DNA from: Anolis sagrei
Lineage: Eukaryota > Chordata > Lepidosauria > Squamata > Anolidae
Assembly (NCBI RefSeq): GCF_037176765.1
Contig: NC_090022.1
Span: 178,242,117 to 178,306,116 of the forward strand
Direction: 5' to 3'
Length of the DNA: 64,000 bases
The notes beneath the pieces are model-generated. The model was not told where the DNA came from and did not search any database. It saw only the letters and a list, made by a program, of their open reading frames with translations. The position numbers and the translations under genes are program-made. Positions 36,958 through 49,908 of the stretch are shown in pieces; position 1 is the stretch's first letter, and every line of letters starts with the position of its first letter.

Positions 36958-37629
36958 CAAAGCCAGAATTGAAAAGTCGACAACAGATCCCAAATGTAGA
37001 CTCTGCAAGGAAGCAGATGAAACAATAGTTCATATTCTGAGCTGCTTCAAGAAGATCACACAGACAGACTACAAGCAGAGGCACAACACCATTGCTCAGA
37101 TTATTCATTGGAACTTGTGTCACAAATACCATCTGCCTGTGGTGGGATCACAAGCTGGAAAAAGTTACAGAGAATGAACACGCCAAACTCCTCTGGGACT
37201 TCTGGATTCAGACAGACAGAGGTTTGGAGCATAATACACCTGACCTCACAATTGTGTTAAAAAACGAAGTATGGATCGTTGATGTCGCAATCCCAGGTGA
37301 CAGCAGGATTGCAGAGAAACAACTGGAAAAGCTGACACAATATGAGGATTTAAAAATCAAACTGCTAAGACTCTGGCACAAACCAGTAAAGGTGGTCCCA
37401 GTGGTGATCGGCACACAGGGTGCAGTGCCTAAAGACCTTGGCCTGCACTTAAATATAATCGGCGCTGACAAAATTACCATCTGCCAGCTGCAGAAGGCCA
37501 CCTTACTGGGATTTGCACGCATTATTCGCCAATACATCACACAGTCCTAGGCACTTGGGAAGTGTCCGACATGTGATCCAATTCAACAGTCAGCGGAGTG
37601 TCTACTGTGGACTCATCTTGTTGTGTTTC

Positions 37630-37673
<44 letters not shown>

Positions 37674-38815
37674 TCACACTGTATCAATTCCACAGTGTAG
37701 ATGCACACAAAGAAGCAAGGAGCCAGGTATGAACTGCAGGCTCAGCATCTTGGGGTAATGTTTTCCAGGGATCTGATGCAGAAATAGTCTACATGTTGCC
37801 TTGTAGAGTACCTACAGCTTTCCGCTGTCATTGTACTGCATGGATATCTGCTAATAAAGAATATTACAATGACATTTGAAATCTCTTGTGCTTTCTCTTC
37901 CAAATAACTTTGTCTCAATTATTCAGGCTTCCTAGCTTTTAGGAGGGGAATACTTGAATAGATCTTGGCTCTAGGTCTGGCATCATTCACCAAATATGGG
38001 ACTGGAAGCAGATAAACATCACCTATCTTAACATCTAGTTTTCCCAGGCTATGCAAGAGTTTACCTGTAGTTCTTTCTCCTGCTATGTAGTAAATGGATC
38101 TGGCCCTACTTCAGGTTTACTGCATTGGCTATCTACAGATGTAAGGTTGTTATAAAAGGGAAGCAAACATTAGTTGCTGAATTGCTTATTCCTTCTTTGT
38201 GGTTGGAGCCCCCAGAGGTGCAATGGATTAAACTCTTTTGACGGCAGGACTGAAGATCAACACGTTGGAGGTTTGAATCTGGGGAGAACATGGATGAGCT
38301 CCCCTTGTCAGCTCCAGCTCTCCGTGCGGGGACATGAGAGAAGCTTCCCACAAGAATGGTATTCCCTGGGCAATGTCCTTGCAAATGGCCAATTCTCTCA
38401 CACCAGAAGCGACTTGCAGTTTCTCAAGTCGCTCCTGACATGAAAAAAATTGTGGTTTCTTGATCTCAAATGACAAATTAACTCGGCCAGACTACAACTC
38501 CCATGATTCCTTAGCACTGACTGTGAGGGACTAGGAGGATCCCCCTCCACTTTCTAAAACAATTGGAAGCAGTAGTTTGATCCACAAACCACCAATGGTC
38601 CTTATATACCTTAACCTATCTATTCATGAAGCAAAAATAGCTTAAGGTTTTTAAACGAGTCATGTTATTGTTAATGTTTATTGCTTATTTTTTGCTTATG
38701 AGTTTATTTATTGTTTTGTATTACTGTTTGCTATTATCTATTGTTGTATTGTGGGCTCGGCCTCATGTAAGCCACACCGAGTCCCTTGGGGAGATGGTAG
38801 CAGGGTACAAATAAA

Positions 38816-38856
<41 letters not shown>

Positions 38857-41800
38857 GTTAGGCCTAGAACTCATGCCAGGCCTACAAGGCTGTGGCAATT
38901 TCTATTTCAGTAGTGTGATATATCTATTGTTGGTTTTAGCCTGAATTTTAAAGGGGTATACAGTCAGCTCTCTGTATCCACAGATTCTACATCCATGGAT
39001 TCAATTATTCATAGTTTGATTTAAAAAACACCCCCAAAATCAAATATTGATTTTGCCAATTTATATACTGGACACTTTACTACCCCACTGTATGTAACAG
39101 TACTTGAGTTCTAACAGATTTTGGTTTCTGAGCTCCTGGGTTGAATCCTAGAGTCATTTAAAAGGAACCCAAACAAGGATCAGTACCATGGACAGCATCT
39201 CTAACATTCAGGCTAAAACCTGGAGTAGATTTATCACTCTTTTCACAGGAAAACCACTCTGAAATCCTTGGATTCAGCTTTGTATACCTTTTTCTTTGCT
39301 GAAGTGATCCAATACAGCATTGTGTAAAAACAATCTTCTTTGGTTCCTAGTTTGTTTGTTGAGGTAATTCACAATCTTAGTTTTTACTTACAAAGCTCTA
39401 ACTGTTATGAGCTGTGGTAGAGCAATGCGTTAAATCCTTGTGCTGGCTGAACTGCTGACCTGAAGATTGGCAGTTCAAATCCACGAGACAGGGTGAGCTC
39501 CTGTCTGTCAGCTCCAGCTCCCCATGTGGGGACATGAAAGAAGCCTCCCACTTGATGGTAACACATCTGGGCGTCCCCTGGGCAATGTCTTTACAGATGG
39601 CCAATTTTCTCACACCAAAAATGACTTTCATTTTCTCAAGTCACTTCTGACATGATAAAAAAAAACTGTTATGAGTGCTCTCTCTTTGAAAACAGGACAT
39701 ATTCTTAATTTTTCTGGAATGGAATAGTATTATGCACGTGTAACAAGCAATGGTTCATGTCCAAAAGAGAAGTCCTGGTACCTGTTCCTCTGAGAGTCCA
39801 AATTCCTTGGCGAAATCAAAAGGCTGAGCTGAACCAGGCACGATTGCATCCAGACAGCGCTCACCATGCACCACAATCCTGTATAGGAGTCAGGGAGAAT
39901 AAGACATGCATTAAAGCAGAGCAGATGATGCCCATTTTCGCCTGATTTACTGTATTCAAACTAGTAATATCATTTGAAATGCTTACATACTACACCATGG
40001 ATGCAAAACCTCCAAATGTTGCAGGCTATCATTTCAATTCTCCTTTATCATTAGCGATACTGGTTTTCCAAGTCCCTGATTTACACAGACTTAATGATTT
40101 CATTTGGTCAACTCTTCAAATTATAAGTTAGTCTTGTAAAATTTGGGGGCACTCTTGTTCATCATGGCATTGAGTCATGGGTCTGGGACTTGGTTTCTGG
40201 ACTCTGTATGTATTGATGATGTTACTTGGAAACGGTTCTGAGTCCCCTTGGGGAGATAGAGGAGTATATAAATAAAATTTTGTTGTTATTGGACATCTGC
40301 CCCAAAGGCATCTTAAATGCCTTGAAGGCATCAGATCTTGCCTGAACTTGGAAGTACTAACTAGGGCAGGATCAGCCCTAGTTAGTAATTGAGTAGAGAC
40401 TGCTGAATATCACCTGTATGCTATACCTCAGAGGAAGAAACTGGCCAAATCACCTTTGAGCATTCCTTGCTTAAGAAAGTCCTTTGAAATTCATGGGGTC
40501 ACTATAAGTCAACTGGCTACTTGAAAGACACACAGACACATGTATGTACTGTATTGTCAAAGGCTTTCATGGCCGGAATCACTGGGTTGTTGTAGGTTTT
40601 TTCGGGCTATTTGGCCATGTTCTAGAGGCATTTCTCCTGACGTTTTGCCTGCATCTATGGCAAGCATCCTCAGAGATAGTGAGGTCTGTTGGGACTAGGA
40701 AAAAGGGTTTATATATCTCTGGAATGACCAGGGTGAGACAAAGGACTCTTGTCTGCTGGAGCTAGGTGTTTCAACAGACCACCTTGATTAGCAGTTGATT
40801 GCCTGGCAGTGCCTGGAGCAATCTTTTGTTGTGAGGTGATTAGATATCCTTGTTTGTTTCCTCTTCTTTGTTGTGCTGTTCTAATTTTAGAGTTTTTTTA
40901 ATTCTGGTAGCCAGATTTTGTTCATTTTCATGGTTTCCTCCTTTCTGTTGAAATTGTCCACATGCTTGCTCCAGGCACTGCCAGGCAATCAAATGCTAAT
41001 CAAGATGGTCAGATGAAACACCTAGCTCCAGCAGACAAGAGTCCTTTGTCTCACCCTGGTCATTCCACAGATATATAAACTCTTTTTCCTAGTTCCAACA
41101 GACCTCACTACTTCTGAGGATGCTTCCCATAGATGCAGGCAAAACATCAGGAGAAATGCCTCTAGAACATGGCCATATAGCCCGAAAAAACCTACAATAA
41201 CCCGTGTATGTACTGTTGGAAAAAACCTGGGGGTAGGTATGTGATTACCTACCTATCACATCCTCCCTATGCTGCACACTGGACTGATTGTCTCAGAGTA
41301 AGCTATTAATCAAACCAAACATTATAATAATAAAATAATAATAATAAAATGAAGGGATTCAGGTGGTTTCCAGCATCTAAGGCAAACATTCAATTGCTGG
41401 ATAGAAAGCCATACAGACAATTCCATCAAAATAAACACATTTAACAATATAACACAACCTAATTTAACTCAATGAACAAAATAACAACAACTAAAAGCAT
41501 AATAAAATACTAGGACATTGCAGAGTCTTTTACCAGTAGTCAACAGAGTTTTATTGCACAGCCTCCGATTTTGTTGCAGGTTACTGTTTTTTAGAAAACA
41601 CTTGTTTTCATCCAAACTCTCAGTGGAGGCTTTAATCTTGACATATTGCTTATGTACAGCTATATATACATCAGGATCCCCTGATTTCCTATCGATATAT
41701 ACAAAGATATACTCACAACCAATACAGCAAGAATACAGAGAGAATCATGGCAAGAACATCCAGGCAAAAGAGAGTGCATATGGCGGCTACTCTCTTTTAT

Positions 41801-44800
41801 ACCCATAGCTTCACATCATCAAACAGGGACAACAATGAATGACACAGCCCTTGTCATGCCAGTCATATGTTCATGACTCAGCTTCCTTTCTTGCCCCTCC
41901 AATTCCACATCACCACTTGCTCAACCCTTTCAGTGGATGTGTGTGACCACATGTCTATTAGAACTGTATTTTTCTAAACAATAATGGAGTTACAGACTAT
42001 GCAATCTATCTAACAGTGCATTATCTACCTAACATGTATCTGCTCCCAAACTCCCACATTGATGGCACCCACATTCCTACCTGTCATAGGCACAACGAGT
42101 GTTCTCTCGAACAGTAGTGTCAGCTTTGTCACCAATGAGCCAGTGAAACTCAGGCTTTTGGCGTAAGCGGATATTTCCCCATCGTTTCTTTGCCACGTAG
42201 CCACAGTCTGCATTGAAATCGCCCAAGAAAATCATGTCCTGTGGTGGGAGCGAAAGAGAGACTATTAGGTCTCCAAAAGTCTTAAAGTGAACAGCAAGGA
42301 CAATGGATTACCACAGCACAAAATATACAGACATTATCAGGGACAGGTTAAATGAAAGTTAAATGAGGCTGTGGTTAAATGAAATGCGACCAAACACCAT
42401 GAAATTACCTGACTTCCAATCCCAGCATACTATAGAGTCACTCTGGAGGACCTAGCAAATTCCTATTGAAGTATCTTCTCAAGGAATTTGCTAGGTCTTC
42501 CATAGCAACTTTATGGTAACTTCCAGGGGAAGCATACCATAGAATTGCCTGCAAGCCCTAGAAAATTCCTAGAGATACAATTTTTCTACAGATATGGGTA
42601 GGCGAAACAGGTGCTATTGTTGTGCAGTTATGTGGGACATACTATATCAACGGCATGGGAGGTTTTTTTTGTTAGATGGCAAGAGAATAGTTCTTTGAGC
42701 TCTATCCAAAAAGGGACCTATGTGCACAAATATCACTAACAGGATGCCAGGGCAGATCTACCACTTCTAACAGGAGGACTGACCCTAAAACTGCGTTCTC
42801 ACCCAAGACTGGTCTTGAAGATAACAACCAATATTTATAAGCTCCTTGTTGAATGCCAAGAGCACTTCATGAAGATTGTTTTGTAATCCTTACCAAGGCT
42901 TTGATGATGATGAGATACCTGCTTTGCAAAATGGTGGCCTGCCTAATAGCCTTAGAATCATAGTATCATTGAGTTGGAAGAGACCTCCAGCCCAACCCCC
43001 TTCCCAGAGTTGGAAGAGACCATCCAGCCCAACCCCCTGCCAAGAAGCAGAAAAATCACATTCAAAGTACCCCTGACGGATGGCCATCCAGCCTTTGCTT
43101 AGAAGCCTCCAAAGAAGGAGCCTCCACCACACTCCAGGGCAGAGAGTTCCACTGCTGAACAGCCTCACAGTCAGGAAGTTCTTCCTAATGTTCATATGGA
43201 ATTGTCTTTCTTGTAGTTTGAAGCCATTGTTCCGCATCCTAGTCTCCAGGACAGCAGAAAACAAGCCTGTTCCCTCCTCCCTATGACTTCCCCTCACAGA
43301 TTTATACATGGCCATCATGTCTTCTCTCAGCCTTGTCTCCTTGTTTTCCTTGTTGTGGGACTGATAGTAGAAAAGCAATACATAATTGCAACTAGTTACT
43401 ATTGTTCAAGCCAAGAATAATTTCCAAAGTGGGCCATTGTGATCTGTTTTGGGTTATTCTGAAGTGCCCAACAACATCAAGAACCCTAGAAGAATTCTAA
43501 CTAATCTTTATTGGTCATTTGTTAGTCTTAATTTAAAATCCCCACTCCTAAGCTTTATCACACTTAACAGAATATATGTGAATCAATATCAGAGACCTTC
43601 CTTTCTATCTGATGCTATTCCACACCAGTTGTGGATTAGCTGAATTGGATGACCTTTATGGTCTCTTGATGAACTCAATGATTCTATGAAAAGTCAGGAG
43701 ATGTCTAGTAATTTGTTTTCTTACAATACCTCCTTGCTCTTTGCAATGCCTCACATCATACCTTGGTATTCCAGCGTTCCTGCACATTCAGGAAAACATC
43801 ATAGAGTGCATCAATTTCAGCTTCAGCCTTGGAGGGCATCGTATGTTGTGGGATCAGCACCAGCTCAGGAAGTGCTTGAAGGTGTGGAAATGAAGAATAT
43901 CACCACAAGGGATAGAAGAGTCATATCAGCTCGGACTTCACTTCCCAGATATTGAGACTATCTCCATTAACTATAGTTCGAACAAATCAGGGTTCCTTGG
44001 TACCAGACATCCAAAGGAAGGATTTTAAAATAAATCTTCCAATTACCCCCTCCAGCGTGCAAAAGTGGAAGAGAATGGATTAGAGACTCATGACAGATTT
44101 ACCCAAATTGGGTTGTTGTAGGTTTTTCCGGGCTATATGGCCATGTTCTAGAGGCATTTTCTCCTGTTTCGCCTGCATCTATGGCAAGCATCCTCAGAGA
44201 TAGTGAGAAGGATGCTTGCCATAGATGAAGGCAAAACGTCATGAGAAAATGCCTCTAGAACATGGCCATATAGCCCGGAAAAACCTACAACAACCCAGTG
44301 ATTCTGGCCATGAAAGCCTTCGACAATACATTTACCCAAATTATTTCTAAAAGCACACAACAAAGGATGACACTGGGAAACTAATGAAATCTTCCTTTCC
44401 CCATATTAAGAACAGAAAAAAGGGATTGTGTGGCTCAACCATAACCACTGGCATAATTTCCACCATGCCTAGTTGCCTTCACAAATATACAAAATGAAAG
44501 GAAAGTTTACTTTACTATTGTCCAAGAGAACTTGGGCTCCATCTACATGGCCATATAACGCAGTTCAAATCCCGTGTTTTAAATCCCGTGGATTGTTTTG
44601 CCTGTTTTTGTTCAAGTGAGCATTTTTTTTGGGAAAACTAGCACAGCATTTCTTTGAGCATCACCAATTTTTCTTTTGTGCAATTTCAGGTTTCATGTTG
44701 TACTTTTTGAAGTTGTGATTTAGTATTTGATCAGACACAACCTAGGAATTATAATCACTCTCTTGAGAAAATTGCCTAGCATCATCCGTTTTCTAGCTCA

Positions 44801-45375
44801 TTTTCCTTGCGAAATTTTGTGCTGCTGTAAAGGTCAAGGTTTTCCCCTGACATTAAGTCCAGTCATGTCCGACTCTGGGGATTGGTGCTCATCTCCATTT
44901 CTAAGCCAAAGAGCCAGCGTTGTCCATAGACACCTCCAAGGTCATGTGGCCAGCATGACAGCATGGGGTGCTGTTACCTTTCTGCAGAAGCGGTATCTAT
45001 TGATCTACTCACATTTGCATGTTTTCGAACTGCTAGGTTGGCAGAAGCTAGGGCTAACAGCAGGAGCTCACGCCACTCCCCGGATATGAACCTGCGACCT
45101 TTCCAATAGCTTTAACCCACTGTACCATGGGGGGCTCCCTTGTGCTGTTGTAGGAAGTCAAATATTGAGCTGAATGTTTGGGGATGAGATACAACTTAGT
45201 ACTCATTTTCTTAGGCACCTTGCTTGTTTTAGATGTGGAATTCAGTAGGATCCATGTCATGATCCTTTATGCCAGTATGGCAGATATTTTAGGTAATTTT
45301 CTTGTGATCACTATATGACATCAGACTTCCAAACTTCCCACATGTTCAGAACAGCTGGGAAATGGAGGTTTTTGG

Positions 45376-45408
<33 letters not shown>

Positions 45409-45494
45409 GCTTGGGAAGTGTTCGACTTGTGATTTTGTGATACGAAATCCAGCATATAGATCTCATTTGCTGTGACATACTGTGCTTTTGTGTC

Positions 45495-45531
<37 letters not shown>

Positions 45532-45789
45532 GCACAAGCCAGTATGGGTGGTCCCAGTGGTGATCGGCACACTGGGTGCAGTGCCTAAAGACCTTGGCCT
45601 GCACTTAAACACAATGGACGCTCACAAGATTACCATCTGCCAGCTGCAGAAGGCCACCTTACTGGGATCTGCACGCATTATTCGCTGATACATAACACAG
45701 ACCTAGACACTTGGGAAGTGTCCGACATGTGATCCAATACAACAGCTCGCAGAGTGTCTGCTGTAGACTCATCTTGTTGTGTTTAAAAA

Positions 45790-45827
<38 letters not shown>

Positions 45828-48565
45828 ATGGATAGACCGCACTATTTCTCCGAAGGAACTCAGGGTGGTTTCCAACACATAAGGCAAACATTCAATGCCT
45901 ACGAAGAACATATAAACAAAATACATCAAACAATATACAACAATCTAACAATAAACTTAGCACCAATTAAATTAATCAAAAACTACAACTCAAATAACCC
46001 ATTTAATCATTTATTAATGATTAATAATCAGAGGTCTAGGGAAATCATAGTTCTGGGACCAGGCCTTCGGACAATAGATGTATGCAGCTTTTAGCGGGAC
46101 AAGGACTGGAACGGCGACTCAACTGATGAGATTGTTTTATAGTTTTAATAACTGTTTTGATGTTTGGTGATGTACTATTTTAATATGATTTATGTCTAAT
46201 GTGTGGGTTTACTATTGTAGTTGTAAGGCATTGAATTTTTGTCATTATCCATGTGTAAACCACTTTGAGTCCCCTTCGGGGTGAGAAAAGCGGTATATAA
46301 ATAGTATAAATACTATAAATAAAGAAAAGAAATAAAGAAATATTCTCTCCCCTTTACCCTAACTTCACACTTTCCGAACCCTCAGCTAGAAACAGAACTT
46401 CTGATGTTTTCTGAGCCTTTACCTTTGCTTGGAAAGCTGAATCGCACAATGAAAGGCTCACGCGCAAAGACATCAGGCCGCTCTGGATGTTCATCTTCAT
46501 ATTTATAAGAGTCCAACACCCGTGTTCTTTTATTCCTACAGGAATGGAGAGGCACAGATAAACAATGGGAGATCAGATTCCAGGGAAAAAAGGAAAGGTG
46601 CAACACTAAAAGTGTGTGGAGTGTGCCACCAAAGCAAATATATTAGCGGGGAAAAAGGCAGCCCACCACAGGGACATAATGGTGTACCTCACCTGTAAAA
46701 GAATACATAGCGTTCTTGATAGTTGCTCCGGCCCAGTAGAGGACTGGTGATGTAGCTGTAGACATCGGTCCCATTTTCAAACCTGAAGGGAAAGGAGGCA
46801 ATGAATGTCTTTGAAAAAACAAAGTACATGTGCCATAGCAAAGCTCTCTGTCCCACTTCAATCTATAAAAAAAAATGTAATGTTCGTTTGTGGGATTAAC
46901 AGAACTCAAAAACCACTGGACGAATTGCCACCAAATTTGGCCACAAAACACCTACTAACCCAAGGAGTGACCATCACTTAAAGAAAATTAATTTTGTCAT
47001 TTGGGATTTGTTGTTGCTGGGATTTACAGTTCACCTACAATCAAAGAGGATTCTGAACCCCACCAACGTTGGAATTGAAGCAAACTTGTCACATAGGACT
47101 CTTTCAACCAACAGAAAATTCTGTTGGTGGGCATAGACCTTGAGTTTGGGAGTTGTAGGCATAGACCTTGAGTTTAACCTCAAGGCATAGACCTTGAGTT
47201 TGGGAGTCCACAGAGAGTATTGTGGACTCAAACAATGAGGGATCTAGACCAAACTTGGCACGATTACTCCATATGCCGAAATGTGAACACTGGTGGAGTT
47301 TGGGAAAAATAGACCTTGACATTTGGGAGTTGTAGTTGGTGGGATTTAAAGTTTACCAACAATCAAAGAGCATTCAGAACCCCGTCAATGATAGAATTGG
47401 GTCAAACTTCCCACACAGAACCCCCACAACCAACAGAAAATACTGTATTTTCTTGTGGTCTTTGGCAACCCTTCTGACACCCCCTCGTGACCTCCCCCCA
47501 GGTTTCCCAACCCCCGGGTTGAGAAATGCTGCCTAAAGGCCATCCAGTCCACCTCCCTTCACCAAGGCAAGAAAACATAATCAAAGCCCCCCCGACACAG
47601 AGTCATCTAGACACAGATATAGATAGATAGATATGATTCACTCACACACATACATATGTATATGACAGATATAGTATCCTAGATTTGAAAAGGATTCCTA
47701 AAGAAGGACAATGATATGTTGCATGTTCCAGAGTAGGCAAACCAGGCAATCTCTACATCAACACTGACAAAGAGACAACAAGAAGCATTGTTTACACACA
47801 AGCATCAAGAAATTACATATATTAGAAACCAACACTTTCTCATTACTTTATTTTCCAGCTCACCAGACTGGGCCACAGCAACGCATGGCAGGGGACAGCT
47901 AGTAAGATATAAATGGGCAGTCCTGTTGGTTTCAGGCTGGGTTTTCTTGTTTCTGCCACTTTCAAAGACACTGGTGACAGGATGGGACTTCAGGTTATTT
48001 AGGTTGGAACACTGTCACCAAATGTCTTTTTCTTGTGAATTGGGTGATACTGATGAACCAGCCTTCTGTACCACTGGCAGTGCTTCTCACTGTCCCCTTA
48101 CACCACTATCCCGTCCCTGATGGATGTCCCCTTGATAGCATTTCCGCTCTCATTACTTATGCTCACCGATTCAGGGCCGCTGCCAAAGCAGGAATGGCTT
48201 TTCCTTTTGCATCCATTACCTCTTGTAGAACAGCAATATCACAACGAGCCAGAATCTGTGGGGTGTGCAGGAAAGGGGTACCAGTTAGCGAATGCTTTTT
48301 GAATCAAATTATTTTCTTCCTTTGTGGGTTTGCCCAAGTATTATCTCCCATCAGCCATTTTCCTACTACCAGTGATAGGAATCTGACAACACATTCCCAG
48401 TAGAAACTCAAAGGACGTTTTGAAATGTAATTGTACTAACTATGGTATAATAAAGTGACTTCAGTTATATAGTGGGTGGAAAGGAGGCAAAGTGTTGAAT
48501 TTTTCTTCAGTTATAATAGTAGTAGTAGTAGTAGTAGTAGTAGTAATAGTAGCAGCAGCAGCAGC

Positions 48566-48599
<34 letters not shown>

Positions 48600-49864
48600 G
48601 GTAAAGGTAAAAGGTAAAGGTTTTCCCTTGACATGAAGTCAAGTTGTGTCTGTTATATAGTGTTATTTGCACCAATTAGCTCAAGGCAGTAGACACGAAT
48701 TTCATGTATCCTCACAACTGAAAGGGAGCTAGATCCAACTGAAAGGGAGTGGGTGGCCCAAAGTTACCGAGTAAGTTTCATGTCTCTGAGGAGACTTGAA
48801 ATTAGAAGTCCCTGCCAAACACTTTATTTTGGTTTCTTTATTATTTGTATAGTAATCTGTTAACTGCAATAGCCTTTAGCCACATCCCTACTTTTGAGTT
48901 GTGGTTACAGTCCTGTGACTTAGGTAAGGTAAAGATTTTCCCCTGATATTAAGCCCAGGCGTGTCCAACTCTGGGGTGTGGTGCTCATCTCCATTTCTAA
49001 GCCGAAGAGCCGGCGTTGTCCGTAGACACCTCCAAGGTCATGTGGCCGGCAGACCCCTGCCCAGGAGAGACTATGCCCATGTGAGTCTGGCTACACTGAA
49101 ACAACTGAACATGTGCTCCTCCAATATGTATTCTATAGAGACACTAGAGCTAATTTCATCACTCCATGGCTTTTAAAACATCCAGGGCGCACTGAAAGAT
49201 ATTACACCCTCCTGTTGCTCTCGGACTCTTGCTCTGCGACAACCTACAGTGTTGCCAAGTTCTGTGCAGCAACAATTAACATTAGATGGCTGATGACCAA
49301 CTCTACCAGGCAACTTCCTGCCGGGAATATAGTTAGAATGATTTGTAATAACTGAAATGCTGTAAATGCTCCCCTCTCATCCCTTTTTAGAGCTTCCCAG
49401 TTGTCTGATATTTGTTATTAGCCGCCCCCCTATTTTAGATTCATACATGCACCTTAAACTGTAAGTTTAGTCTGTTTTATCTTTTTAATTTGTCTTTTTT
49501 ATAACATGTTTCTAATCTGCTTTTATACCTGACCTACTTGGGAACTGCAATTCCCTTTCTTGGGCACCGGTGCCCCATTCTATACTGTGCTGGTCAAAGA
49601 CCGTAATAAATCATTGATTGATTGATTGATTGATTGACACCTCCAAGATCATGTGGCTGGCATGACTGCATGGAGCGCCGTTACCTTCCCGCCGGAGCGC
49701 TACCTATTGATCTACTCGCATTTGCATGTTTTCAAACTGCTAGGTTGGCAGAACCTGGGGCTGACAGTGGAAACTCACACCCCTCCCCGGATTCGAACCT
49801 GCGACCTTTCGGTCAACAAGCTCAGCAGTTCAGCGGTTTAACCCACTGTGCCATCATGACCTCC

Positions 49865-49908
<44 letters not shown>

